NCBI GenBank assembly: GCA_000827265.1
Contig: KN834860.1
Span: forward strand, 44,801-108,800
Source of the DNA: Collybiopsis luxurians FD-317 M1
Taxonomy: Eukaryota; Basidiomycota; Agaricomycetes; Agaricales; Omphalotaceae
Length of the DNA: 64,000 nucleotides
Reading direction: 5' to 3'
A program made the position numbers and the translations under genes. Below are positions 1 to 11,400 of this stretch, in pieces. The stretch's first letter is position 1; each line of letters starts with the position of its first letter. The notes below the pieces were generated by a model. It was given only the letters and a program-made list of their open reading frames with translations, had not been told where the DNA came from and did no database searches.

Positions 1-1080
1 GTCGATGCCTGTTGGGATCGGCGCACAAAACTAGTTCATAGTCGAACGGTAGTGTGCGAAGAAGCATCATAATGATTTAGGTGGGACTGGGAGAAGATAC
101 AAAAAGAATCCGAGAAAAAGTGGATAACGAAACGCGAACAGCAGCATCACAGGTCGTTGAACGATGATCAAGATAAGTATATGCAAATTTGTATCCTTTG
201 GGATCGGGGCTTGGTGTATGTATGCCCCAAGCGGGTGCTAGCCCAAAGGATGCGTCTGGACTACATCGAATGGTCACGCGAGATATATCGGGTACTTTCT
301 GACAGTGCAAACGACCTCAAAAATCACAGTTAACTACCCACATGCAATGACAGGCGAAAATAATGATTTCCACCATCATTATACTGAATACAATCGAATG
401 CAACAGCAATAAGGCACATCGACAGGCCCGGCTCATTAAAGAAGGATATACTGTCCCAGCCATTAGGCATAACATGTTTCGAACTACAAATATCAGACTT
501 CTCTGTCATCAAGGGGGTGATGCGAACCATTGCGAGGTGAAACCGGCTGCTACATATCTTTCGATCCTTATATTCTTTCGATCCTTATATTATAAAACTT
601 GGGAACTTTTAGACGCCTGTTAGATTTGTAATAATGACTAATAATTACTAATCACTTTTTGGCGCTGTCTCGCGCAATTTCCGAAATTTCCGAAATTCCT
701 GTATATCCGATCCGAATATCCGAATATCCGAAAATACCGGTGATCACCACTATTGTATCTCCGGCCCGTGATCGGCCATGCATTGAAGTCCTTGCTGCTT
801 GCGCGTTGTCTACACCTGTATTTTTTTATTTTATATCTCTTCTCTCTTCTTTCATTGCATTGCTCCCCTTTTCCTTTTGCTGAGGTGTTACATAAATAAT
901 GTATGTCTAAATAAAATTAGAGCTAATTTTTGAATTGTTCTTTCTTACACTGCAATTACTTTTTGAAAGGGAGAATACTGAGGACAATGACATGTATGTT
1001 CTTTGTTTGAATTCAGTCTGTACCATGAAATCTCTTTATCTATTCATAGGGAGACACCACTTAATACACCACAATGTAAC
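1..1080. other. Intergenic, no gene recognised
   Basis: No open frame here has a recognisable domain or a convincing exon structure. The only structure I see is short AT-rich iteration: 'ccgaaattt' and 'ccgaatat' repeats around 680-735, and the 17-bp tandem repeat listed separately. The right edge leads into the decayed Helitron. Confidence 0.5.
558..591. repeat. 17-bp perfect tandem duplication
   Basis: The unit 'ctttcgatccttatatt' occurs twice head to tail (558-574 and 575-591) with no mismatch. No function is apparent. Confidence 0.9.
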
Positions 1081-1119
1081 CGCAATGCAGAACGCACACG
1101 TGAAAGAAACTCCCGAGAA

Positions 1120-4100
1120 ATGAATAGTCCACAGAATCGTCGACTTCCGCAGCATCAGAACTATGCCCCAATTCCATTTAATCTCAATAATCCCCAATTC
1201 CAGCATTATCAAAATATACCTGATGATCCTTTTCGGGTTGTCCAACATGGCAACCAACACCTTTATTTGACTCAGGGAATTGCAAATCAATTGAGGGAAC
1301 TACCTCCATTAGTCCCAATTACAAGAGGGCGTGGTAGAGCAAGATCTGCAAGGGTCAATATGACATTTATGATATTTTCCTTTGATAATTATATTTGCAG
1401 CCACCTGACCTTCAGTAAAATATTCAGCCCATTCCTGTAAATCTGCCAAATGTATGTGTTATGATGCACAAATTCTGTAATTTGCATTTACTGTTAACAT
1501 GTGTTTACATACATTAGTATCAAATCTGCCTCAAAATTTGCAAGAACAATTAGCTTTGCTGCCTCCACTGCATCCTGTTCGTGGCAGCAGAGGCAGAGGT
1601 GGGAGAGGAAGAGGTTCATTCCCTGTTCTTCCGTACCAACAGCATTTTACTCCCTCCCCTCCTCCATCTCCTACACCTCCCCAGCAGCTCCCTCCTGCAA
1701 GCTCTCCATCACCTGGCCCCCAATCTCCATCAACTGGCTCCCAATCACCTTCACCTGGCTCCCAATCACCTTCACCATCACCATCTCCTTCACCATCACC
1801 CTCCCCTTCCCCACCCCCACAACATCCACCCTTTCCTATTCCTGTGGCTGAGCTTCCAATAGCAATGAGGCCACTACTGAACAATGCTGTTTATAATAAC
1901 CTTTACTTAGGGCAAATGAACATGGAATGCCCAAGGTGCCATGCATTACATTGGAAGGCTGAAAAGCTTAAGAATTGATCACTTGCAAATCCCAGATTTG
2001 GTACATGTTGCAAGTCTGGCAAAGTTAAACTTCCATATTTGCAGAGACCTCCTGTTGAATTATACAGATTATTAAATGGAGAGGATCATAACTCTAAACA
2101 TTTTTTAGAGAATATTAGAGCTTACAATGCTGCTTTTGCTTTTATATCCTTGGGTATGAAGACACAACCCCATAATGATCCTGAACTGCCCCAAACAGGG
2201 ATAAGGCAATTTAAGATCAAGGGAGAACTTTATCATAGTTTGGGCTCACCGCTGCCTGAGGCAGGCAGAAACCCAGTTTATGCTCAGCTATATATTATGA
2301 CACCTGAAACTGCCCTTGAAAAGAGACTTGCCAATAATACTGGCTTTGGATTATGCCCAGATATTATGACTACACTGGATGATTGCCTGTGCTCCTATAA
2401 TCACTTTTTTGAGTTATATCAAACAGCACATGAATGTATTGGTACTATGGAGAGGGAAAATCCTGGGTCTTCTAACAACTCTGCATGTGTAAGACTTCAC
2501 TTTTTGGAAACAACTGATAGCAGAAGGTATAATTTGCCTACTGTGGAAGAAATTGCAGTTGTTCTTCCAGGACCTGGTGAGGCTACAGACCACTGAGATA
2601 TTATTCTTCAACATAAGGCCAGTCCTCTCAAAAGAATTTATGAGACCAATCCTGCCTATGCACCTTTGCATTATGTGCTGTTATTTCCAAGAGGGGAATT
2701 GGGCTGGCATCATAGAATCAAATATGCCAACAATGAGGGAAGTAGGTCTGATGCTGAACAAGATGAAAGTGAAACTTCTAAAAGAAAATATGTTTCACAA
2801 ATGGAATATTATGCCTACCGGATCCATCATTGAAAGTCTGAGTTTGAGTCCTCACATCTATTCATGGCTAAGAATTTATTCCAGCAGTATATTGTTGATG
2901 CATTTGCTCAAATTGATCAGCAACAACTGAACTGGCTGAAATATCATCAGAAGGAGCTTAGAGCAGAGGTCTATAGTGGATTGACTGATGCAGTTCAAGC
3001 AGGTGATACAAATCTAGCAGATATTGGACAACGTGTCATTTTGCCTTCTTCATATATTGGTGGTTCCAGACATATGTTTCAGTTGTATCAGGACTCACTT
3101 GCTTTGTCGCGTCATTTTGGCAAGCCCGATTTATTTCTTACAATTACAGCAAATCCTAATGCACCTGAAATTAAAGAGACACTATTTCCAGGGCAAACTT
3201 CAAATGATCGTCCTGATATCATTGCCCAAGTCTTTTGAGAGAAAGTGCGAAAAATGCTGAAGCTAATTGATAAAGGCTGTTTTGGAGAATGCCGAGGGAG
3301 AGTCTATACAATAGAGTTTCAGAAAAGAGGATTGCCTCATATTCACATTCTTATTTTTCTCCATCCCAGTGCTAGATTTGAAGAGGCTCATCAAATAGAC
3401 CAGCTTATTTCAGCTCAGCTGCCAGATCCTGAGCTACAACCAGAGTTATTCAAAGCTGTAGAGAAGCTCATGATCCATGGACCATGTGGAGAGCTTAATC
3501 CTCATGCTTCCTGTATGAAAGATGGAAAATGTTCAAAAGGATTTCCCAAAAGCTTTCAACAAGATACTACACTATCACAAAATGGTTACCCAGTTTATGC
3601 TTGACCTGAAAATGGAAGGAAATGTATTAAGGTTGTCAGTGGTCATGAGATTGAGCTTGACAATCGATGGGTGGTACCTTATAATGCATGGGCTCTCCTT
3701 GAATGGTCAAGCCATGTTAATCTTGAATGTTGTGTGTCTATAAGAGCACATAAATATCTCCATAAATATATTTACAAAGGTCATGATCGTACTACCATGC
3801 AAATTGGCATGAATCAAGATGAGGTGCAGCTTTACTTGGACTCAAGATATGTTTCTGGATCTGAGAGTACTTGGAGAATATTACACTATCCTATGCATGA
3901 AGAGAAACCTAATGTTGTCCATTTGGCTGTACATGAACCAGGAGGCCAGTTAGTGGTATTTAATGCACAAGAAATTGCTCAGCGAATTGTAAATTGTGCC
4001 AGCAGCAAAGATAGTACACTTTTGGGTTGGTGTAAGCAAATGCTGAGGAAGAGAGAAAAGCTCAAGAGAATCCAGCAAATGCTGTCACTACTGCTCGATC

Positions 4101-4886
4101 TTTGCTGTACCAGCAATTTCCATCAATTTGGTCTTGGACAAAGAGCAAGCACCACTGGAAACTTCGTGACAAACCTAAGCCAGCAGTTGGTCGGATGTAT
4201 TTTGTTCATCCAGCAGCTGGTGAAAGGTTCTATATAAGACTTCTTCTTACAGCTGTTTGTGGTGCCACCTCTTTTGCCAACCTTCAAACATTTAATGGAG
4301 TAGAGTATCCTTCTTTTCAACAAGCATGGTTGGTATGGGGCCTTCTGCAGGATGATGCTGAATGGAAAGAATGTATAGAGGATGCACGTCACATGCAAAC
4401 AGGTCCAGGTCTTCGATCATTATTTGCCACCATATTGAAGGATTGCAATCCTGCCCAGCCTGGAGTACTGTGGAATCAATTCAAACAGTATATATGTGAT
4501 GATCTTGAGCATTATTTGCATAGAGAGAAGATTGTGAAATATCCAAGTCAGAGTGAAGTTGAGGATTATGGGCTATATTTGATTGATAAGATTCTATTCC
4601 ATGCTGGTGTCTTTGAAGGTGTAAAGCATTATCGAGGAATGCCAGTCCCTAACTATGAATTTTGGACTCAAATTGAAGGCAACCGTTTGATAGCAGAACA
4701 ACTGGACTTCAGTGTGGGAGAGCAGCTACAAAAGGCCAATGAAAATATTGCAATGCTCAATACAAACCAAAGGAATGCATTTGAGAAGGTGATGGAGGCC
4801 ATTACTGGGAATAGGCCCAGAATGTTTTTTCTGCATGGTCCTGCTGGGACTGGAAAAACTGTTACTTATAATACTCTATGCTATAA
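1120..4886 (+). pseudogene. Decayed RepHel Helitron transposase, truncated inside the helicase
   Basis: Helitrons encode one large protein with an HUH-type Rep nuclease and a Pif1-family helicase that moves the element by rolling-circle replication. In order I see: an Arg/Gln-rich start near 1120; a probable intron (about 1350-1520); a Pro/Ser/Gln low-complexity stretch (about 1640-1830); the Helitron zinc motif 'MECPRCHALHWKAEKL' (about 1920-1970); the N-terminal Helitron domain (2039-2870); the HUH site 'GLPHIHILIF' (about 3335); the tyrosine motif 'KYLHKYIYKGHD' (about 3750); then the Pif1 start with Walker A 'GPAGTGKT' (about 4840). The rest of the helicase is missing. The frame is interrupted by five TGA codons (1976, 2594, 2831, 3236, 3602) and by a probable one-base deletion near 4036, so it is not functional. 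Terminal TC and CTRR ends were not identified. Confidence 0.9.
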
Positions 4887-5410
4887 GTCTGGGAAATAGT
4901 TGTTTGATTCAACATAAACATTCTGAAGCTGAAGAAATTCTTACAGAGACAAAAGCTGCATTTGAAAGCATAGGGTCCCAACTTGGTCTTGCACAGTGTC
5001 TTCAAAGCTTGGGTAATAGTTGCTGGATTGAAAGTCAAAGCCCTAAAGCCAAAGATTTACTTGAAGAGGCCAAACTCATATATGAAAGTCTTCAAAACCA
5101 GTTTGGTACTGCACAGTGTCTTAAAAGCTTGGGAAGTATTTATCAGATGGAAAAACAATACCCTGAGGCTAAAGCAATGCTTTCAGAGGCAAAAATTAAA
5201 TTTGAAAGCTTTGGACATCAAGTCAATACTGCACAGTGCCTCTGCTGGTTAGGTGATATATTCAACATTGAAAAAAATTACCATGAAGCTCAACAAACTT
5301 TTCTGGAGGCCAAAGTCATATTTGAACAGATTGGCAACCAATCTGGTGCTGAGGCATGTCTTCGCAAATTAGTTCATATTTCTGAAACAGAGTATGGAAA
5401 GCACTCCTGA
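4884..5410 (+). pseudogene. TPR-repeat gene fragment joined to the Helitron
   Basis: Directly after the Helitron Walker A region, in a different frame, lies an uninterrupted frame with four tetratricopeptide repeats of exactly 40 residues. Each begins with 'LG' and ends with a 'AQCL'-like motif (for example 'LGSIYQMEKQYPEAKAML'). The repeat type resembles the TPR arrays found at the C-terminus of NB-ARC or CHAT proteins in basidiomycetes (family knowledge). The fragment starts in mid-repeat with no start codon or Helitron frame leading into it, so it looks like the 3' end of a host gene fused by recombination or capture. A stop follows at 5408-5410. It could be expressed only as part of a chimeric transcript. 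Confidence 0.75.
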
Positions 5411-6500
5411 CTGGTCAAATTGCTCACAGTATGCTGAGCTTGACTTTGAAGTAACAATTCATAATGTAATGTAAGACTTGATTGTTGTGTTACAGTGTAC
5501 TAGTGCAGGCTTTCAATTTTATTGCATTAACTAATTGCTGATATGGTAACAATAAGTCATCAAAATGTCATTTATTATTGAGTATATCTATCTGACCATC
5601 ATAATGGATGTGATCGAAATTAATAGGATAATATTTCCATGGCCCAGAAAGTGCAACTGCATACAATTAAAGATCAGCGTGTTATACGAGATCTTGATTA
5701 TGCAAACTTTCACCCCATGTAAAAAACCACTGAAATGCTGTAGGAGAACTAAACGTCATTCTAAGACATTGAATTGCAGTTTCTAGTACCATAGGTGATG
5801 CTCATATTGCAACAGGAAATTTCCATGAATTTTTTTGATTATTCTTATTTTTGACGGGAAGTGGAGTGGGAGGTGGATTTGTGGAGGGAGGTATATTCAT
5901 CGAAAAAAAATTGATCCGGAGCTTGTGTAGTTGTCGCCACGGAGATGTCAAATGAAATCGGCCTGTTCAATGTATTACAATTGCTATATGAATTTTTTTG
6001 CTGTATCTCGCTTGATTGCAAGTGCAAGCTCAGAATGTAATAAAATGTTGTGGAACATTATAGAAATGTCTCATGGTTTACGTACTGTTTCTTATTCTTC
6101 TTGGTTCATCTGTAGACTCCTCAGATTATTACACGAGATACTTAATGCTGAGGTGGATATCTGAGATAGGGCTTGTGCAGCGCAGGAAGAAGGCATCTGA
6201 GAGTACTTCATAAGCCTATCTACATGACTTAAACGGCTACAATTATACAGCAGTGGGCTACAACCCATATATACAGTACAGGCACCTGACACGGTTAACC
6301 ATATTACAGATTAATAGGTATTAAAATTAGGAAATAAGCGTAGCTTGCGGCAGAGAAACATAAGTCTATGGTTTGGAGGCAGCGCACTGGCACTGTTGCA
6401 CGAATCCCACAACGTATTTGTATCTATCCATTCCTCTTCACAGTCGTTGCCGTTATTTTGGAAAGTAAAATATCACAAAAAGTAAACTCACACAGTATCG
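5411..6500. other. No gene recognised
   Basis: Short AT-rich open frames on both strands show no domain, no codon consistency and no splice structure. Part of this may be the 3' flank of the Helitron, but no terminal hairpin with CTRR could be assigned. Confidence 0.4.
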
Positions 6501-6502
6501 AG

Positions 6503-6964
6503 TCAACTCGGATCGGTCTCCTGAAATCGCACTTCATCCTGTCCTGAACCACTATTCATTCTATTCCTATCTTTATTCCTATCTCTACTCCGAAACCGGT
6601 ACCGATCTCGTATCCCTACCCTCCCATCCGCGTCCGCGTTCCCATTCCCATCTAAAGATGAAGAAGAAACCTCTTCGTCTGGTTGTAAATGGTGCGGATT
6701 TTGATTTTGATTTTGGTTATTGTTATTAGTATTATTGCAGGCGTACCCCTCGTGATTGTAGAAATGAAAATTAATATCTCCTTTGGCATCGTAAATTGTA
6801 GGACTGTTCAATGTCGTCGTGGGTGTCCGAGTCAATGTCAACGGTATAGTCTCGTTCAAAAAACCGATAGATACTGAACGAGATGAATCGAGAGGTATAG
6901 TACGATTGTGAGGGGGGGAAAAAATAGGAGTGGGTTCTATCTGGCTCTCTTCATCCAATGACAT
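6503..6964 (-). CDS. Hypothetical low-complexity protein, 153 aa
   Basis: One open frame with an ATG start encodes a hydrophilic protein. It has a Thr/Pro-rich first third, an Asn/Gln run (about residues 76-90) and an Arg/Asp-rich segment (about residues 115-140, 'RDRYRFRSRDRNKDRNRM'). No domain, signal peptide or membrane segment is visible. It might be the first exon of a longer gene or a real disordered protein. Nothing recognisable follows downstream on the same strand. The repetitive composition means the open frame could be chance. Confidence 0.3.
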   Translation of the reverse strand: MSLDEESQIEPTPIFSPPHNRTIPLDSSRSVSIGFLNETIPLTLTRTPTTTLNSPTIYDAKGDINFHFYNHEGYACNNTNNNNQNQNQNPHHLQPDEEVSSSSLDGNGNADADGRVGIRDRYRFRSRDRNKDRNRMNSGSGQDEVRFQETDPS

Positions 6965-7300
6965 GTCTTTTCGACGGCGTTCAGTCCACCAAGTGACTCT
7001 AGAAGAAAAAATCCCCAGCTAACTATTGCGACATTTTCCTTATCGTTTCATGCGTCGCCATCTTTTCTTTGCATTTGCCTTGTCGTGTGTATGATATGTA
7101 TGACATTTTTAAGGTAAGTCAAATTCTTTTTCTACAGAGATGTCGCCATTTTTCTGGTGTATTTACAATCTTGAGTTTACCACACCTTCCATCGTCGAGA
7201 ATGTGGGAGCTGTAGCTAGGGATTACTTCTAGCGCCGACTTTATTGTTTTTGGTCATAGAGAATTCCTTCAACGGACTTTTGGTGCATTCTGGTTATTAG

Positions 7301-7456
7301 TTCTATAAAGTACAACTAATTCTACTTTACAATGCTAGTTTCCTATGTACAGTATTCGAGTTGTGCAACGCGACAAATGCAAAGTCAGTTGGCGCGCAAC
7401 GGGCCGCAGAAATGCCCACGTATCTAATCACGTGATCCGCCAAATTTGCGGGTAGA
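7301..7456 (+). repeat. Dispersed ~150-bp repeat, copy A
   Basis: This stretch, from 'ttctataaagtacaacta' to 'gatccgccaaatttgcggg', matches the reverse complement of 46394-46551 closely along its length. Shared blocks include 'ctactttacaatgc', 'agtttcctatgtac', 'cgagttgtgcaacgcgac' and 'cacgtgatccgcc'. The end 'ccgccaaatttgcgg' can form a small hairpin. Flanking sequences differ, so it behaves like a mobile unit, but no terminal inverted repeat was found. The superfamily is unknown. Confidence 0.7.
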
Positions 7457-7479
7457 GATGGGTCGGTAGTCATCGAAGC

Positions 7480-7960
7480 CGATCGGAAGATCCGTTGGAT
7501 AGAGCTTTGCCTGAATTTTTAACTCTCCAATCCTTGGTTAAAATGGTTATGTCGTTTGTGAAAAGAAGATCATAGGGAACCGTTGAAGGTGATTGCCTAC
7601 GCTACCGCCACAGACTCAGCGGAAAGCACAAAGATAGAAAAGCAACGTGAGCCCACTCATTCGGTTACACCCTGTAGTCTAGCAAAAAACCTTCTACAGC
7701 ACTGAGAGTGTCGCGTAAAGAGGCACAAGTGTGGCAAGGCAGGCCTTGCGTGCTGGACATTTTTACTGGCGGAAAACAGAGGAGTGCGAGGGAGTTGGAC
7801 GTCAAAACAAGGCTATGAAATACACGCAATGTCAGTGCAATCTGTTGAAACACAGCTAGTGAAGCGGACAGGTATAGCGATGAAGAAAGAGAAGTGACGG
7901 CAGGCTCGAGACCGGATTTCAATTCGAGTAAACGGACCGTTGATAAGATAAGATAAATGA
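7480..7960. repeat. Dispersed long-repeat family, partial copy
   Basis: This copy contains the blocks 'gatccgttgga', 'gtgaaaagaagat', 'ctgagagtgtcgcgtaaa', 'cagaggagtgcgagggagtt' and the terminal GATA-rich block 'ccgttgataagataagat', in that order. The same blocks occur in the same order at 45930-46600 and partly at 26090-26460 and 60110-60620. The copies are diverged and I see no convincing protein. The short minus-strand open frame here (7665-7922) is alignable with one at 26154-26495, but it is probably a by-product of the shared DNA. Confidence 0.65.
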
Positions 7961-8462
7961 CATCTATTCTCGAATATCATTCTACTGCCCGCAACAGATC
8001 TATCGTCTTACTGGCTGCTTTGCTTCTGTCTCGTCTCATTTTCTTTGTCTCGTACCCTTTCTGTGTCCTATTTTGGTACCTTCAACCTATCTTAACACCT
8101 ACCGATAGCGCAACAAGCTGGAAACTCCGCAACTTACACCGAAGTACATTGCACCAACAGAATCCCTCGTCGACCTTCCACGCAACACCGACTCGGCAGG
8201 TCCGACAGTGTAGTTGAGCACTTTATGCAACATTGAGTGCTACGCTCTGCGCATATCGACTCACGCAGATATTGACTAACAGATTGTTGTAAGGCTCTTC
8301 CGCAAGACTCAGCCTACCATAGTACCACTTATACTTCCCTTCTGTTTCTCAACTAACCTAATGAATAATCACACCACATTACCAGATATTCTTTACCTTG
8401 ATTCAGGTCTAACAATGTCCTTTGGTTGAAGGCTTGAAGCACATCGAAAGAGTGCATAGGGA
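7961..8462. other. No gene recognised (3' flank of NLR gene 1)
   Basis: This interval lies between the dispersed repeat and the end of the first NACHT-WD40 gene. It should contain that gene's 3' untranslated region. No other feature is supported. Confidence 0.4.
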
Positions 8463-11400
8463 TTAATACAGACTAAATAATTCAATTTTGATTGGAACTA
8501 GGGCGCTAAGAAGTACAAAGAGTGTAAGAAAGAGTACAAAAGCTAAAACAAACACGGTACTGGCAAAATCCTGAATTGGGAGATTAACAATGTGGCAAGA
8601 AGTTTGAGAAGAGAACTTACATTTAGTTGTTTGTTGAGCAATTGAAGTCGAATCCCAACACCCAGTCCATTGCGTTCCATAGATAAAATTTGACCAGTCG
8701 ACAGAAAGAGCACAATTTTCAGCATTAGCAGGGACAGTAAGAATCTGACGTTTATCTTTGAACCCGCCCCTCATCCAGGGAGGAAGCCAAAGAATGAGCT
8801 GTCCACCTTCAGAACAGAGCCAGCCACGGTCATCTATGTATCCTGATGGAATACCTGGAGGCAGTTGCAAAGTTTGGGCTTTGAATGTGGCCCCGCCCTG
8901 CAGACCTATTTGAGTATCCCAGATTCTTATTGTCTTGTCAAAAGAGCCAGATACCACATATTGACCATTGGGTGAATATGCAACTGAGGTGATGCAATGA
9001 GTGTGCCCCTCAAGTGGCTGCCCAACCTGTTGATGTGTTTGAGCATTCCAAATTCTAACTGTCATATCATAAGAACCAGAAACTATATATTGTCCATCAG
9101 GTGAATATACCACAGAAGTGACCCAATGGATGTGACCTTTAAGGGGCTCACCAACTTGTTGACCTGTTTGAGTGTCCCAAATTCTTATTGTCTTGTCAAG
9201 AGAGCCAGATACCATGTATTGGCCATTAGGTGAATATGCAACTGAGGCAACCCGCTGAGTGTGCCCTTCAAGTGGCTGCCCAACCTGTTGATGTACTTCA
9301 GGTTGAGCATTCAAGAATCTCATTGCCATATCATAAGAACTAGGCACTACATATTGTCCATTAGGTGAATATGCAACCGAGGTGACAAAATTAGTATAGC
9401 CTCTAAGTGCTGCCCCAATCTGAAGACCTGTTTGAGTAGTCCAATTTCTGGATGTGCTATCCTCAGAGCCAGACACCAAATATTGACTATCAGGTGAATA
9501 TGCCACTGTGGTGCTAGTGGACCCCTTGACTGGCTCACTAACCTGCTGGCTTATTTGAGCACTCCAAATTCTTACTGTCTTATCTTTTGAGCCAGAAACC
9601 AAATATTGACCATTAGATGCATATCTCACTGAGGAAACCCAATGAGTGTGCCCTGTAAGTGGCTCCCCAACCTGCAAACCTGTTTGAGCAATCCAAATTC
9701 TTATTGTCTTGTCATAAGAGCTAGACACTACATATTTACTATCAGGAGAATATGCTACTGAGGTCACATCATCAGTGTGGCCCCTAAGTGGTCTACCAAC
9801 CTGCTGACCAGTCTGAGAGTTCCAAATTCTGACTGTCTTATCCCTGGAGCCAGACACTATATATTGGCCATCTGGGGAATATGCCACTGAGGTAACCCGA
9901 TCAGTGTGGCCTTTCAGTGGCTCTCCAACTTGTGAACCTGTTTGAGCATTCCAAATTCTTACTGTCCTATCCTTGGAGCCAGACACCACATATTGACCAT
10001 TAGGTGAATATGCTACTGAGGCAACCTGATCAGTGTACTTTTTGTGTGGTTTCCCATTCAGCAAGCCTGCTTGCACATTCCAAATTCTTGCTGTGTCATC
10101 CCAAGAGCCAGACCCTGTAAATAGACTCCCAGGTAAATCTTCCCATGAGATTACACTGTCAGTGTGGCCTTTGAGTGGACCCCCCTCGAGTAAACTGGCT
10201 TGGGCATTCCAAGTTCTTACTGTGTTATCCCAAGAGCCAGATACCACATATTGGCCATCAAGTGAATATGCCACTGAAGTAACCCAATGAGTGTGCCCTT
10301 CAAGTTGCTCCAGAACATGCTGTCCTGTTTGAGTATTCCAAATTCTTATTGTCTTATCCCATGAGCCAGATACCACATATTGACCATTAGGTGAATATGC
10401 CACTGAGGCAACAGAATTAGTGTGCCCCCTGAGTGGCTTTCCAACCTGCTGACTTGTTTGGGTATTCCAGATTCTGACTGTTGCATCCGAAGAGCCAGAC
10501 ACCACATATTTACCATGAGGTGAACATGCTACTGAAGAGACAGACTGAGTGTGACCTTCAAGTGGCTCACCCACCTGCAGACCTGTTTGAGTATTCCAAA
10601 TTCTTACTGTCTTATCTCGAGAGCCAGACACTACATATTGACCATCAGGTGAATATGTGACTGAGTTAACTCCATAAGTATGGCCTTTGAGTGACTCCCC
10701 AACCTGAAGGCCTGTTTGAACATTCCAAATTCTTACTGTTTTATCCCAAGAGCAAGACACCACATATAAACCATCAGGTGAATATGCAACTGAGGTAACA
10801 GAGTCAGTGTGCCCCCTGAGGGGCTCCCCAACCTGCTGCCCTGTTTCAACATTCCAAATTCTTACTGTCTTATCCTCAGACCCAGACACCACAAATTGTC
10901 CATCAGGTGAATATGCCACTGAGTTAACCCAATGAGTGTGGCCTTTAAGGAGCTCACGAACCTGCAGCCCCGAATGAGCATCCCAAATTCTTATTGTCTT
11001 ACTCTGGTTCCCAGTTACTATATATTGACCATTAGGTGAGTACACTACAGATTTCACCTTATTTCCAATATCTATTACATGCAACATCTTCTCCCATGTT
11101 ATGGCATGTCCAGCTTTTGTAACTTTTAGAGCCCATTTGGGAATTATGATATTATTCTCTCTCAGTGCAGATTCTGAAGGAACAAATGCACACCCTGATA
11201 CATACAGATGTGGTGTACTCTCATGCAATGGAACAGAGAATACATCTACAAATTGCTCCAACTCCTCCAATCTTATCATGACACATGTGTCCTAGTTCTG
11301 TAAGAGTTCCTGCTCATCCACTATGAAGTAATGCTTACCTGTTTCCTCCGAGCCCATTCTTGGATCTTTTTTATATTATGTTTCATTCCATTAATCTTCC

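Noticed and set aside
1531..1884. Minus-strand Gly/Glu/Asp-rich frame of 117 aa
   Set aside because: It is the antisense shadow of the Pro/Ser-rich low-complexity part of the Helitron, and its composition simply mirrors the repeat.
8463..11279. WD-repeat DNA of the NLR genes as a possible CRISPR or satellite array
   Set aside because: The 129-bp period equals 43 codons and the frame stays open with conserved WD residues, so this is a coding repeat.
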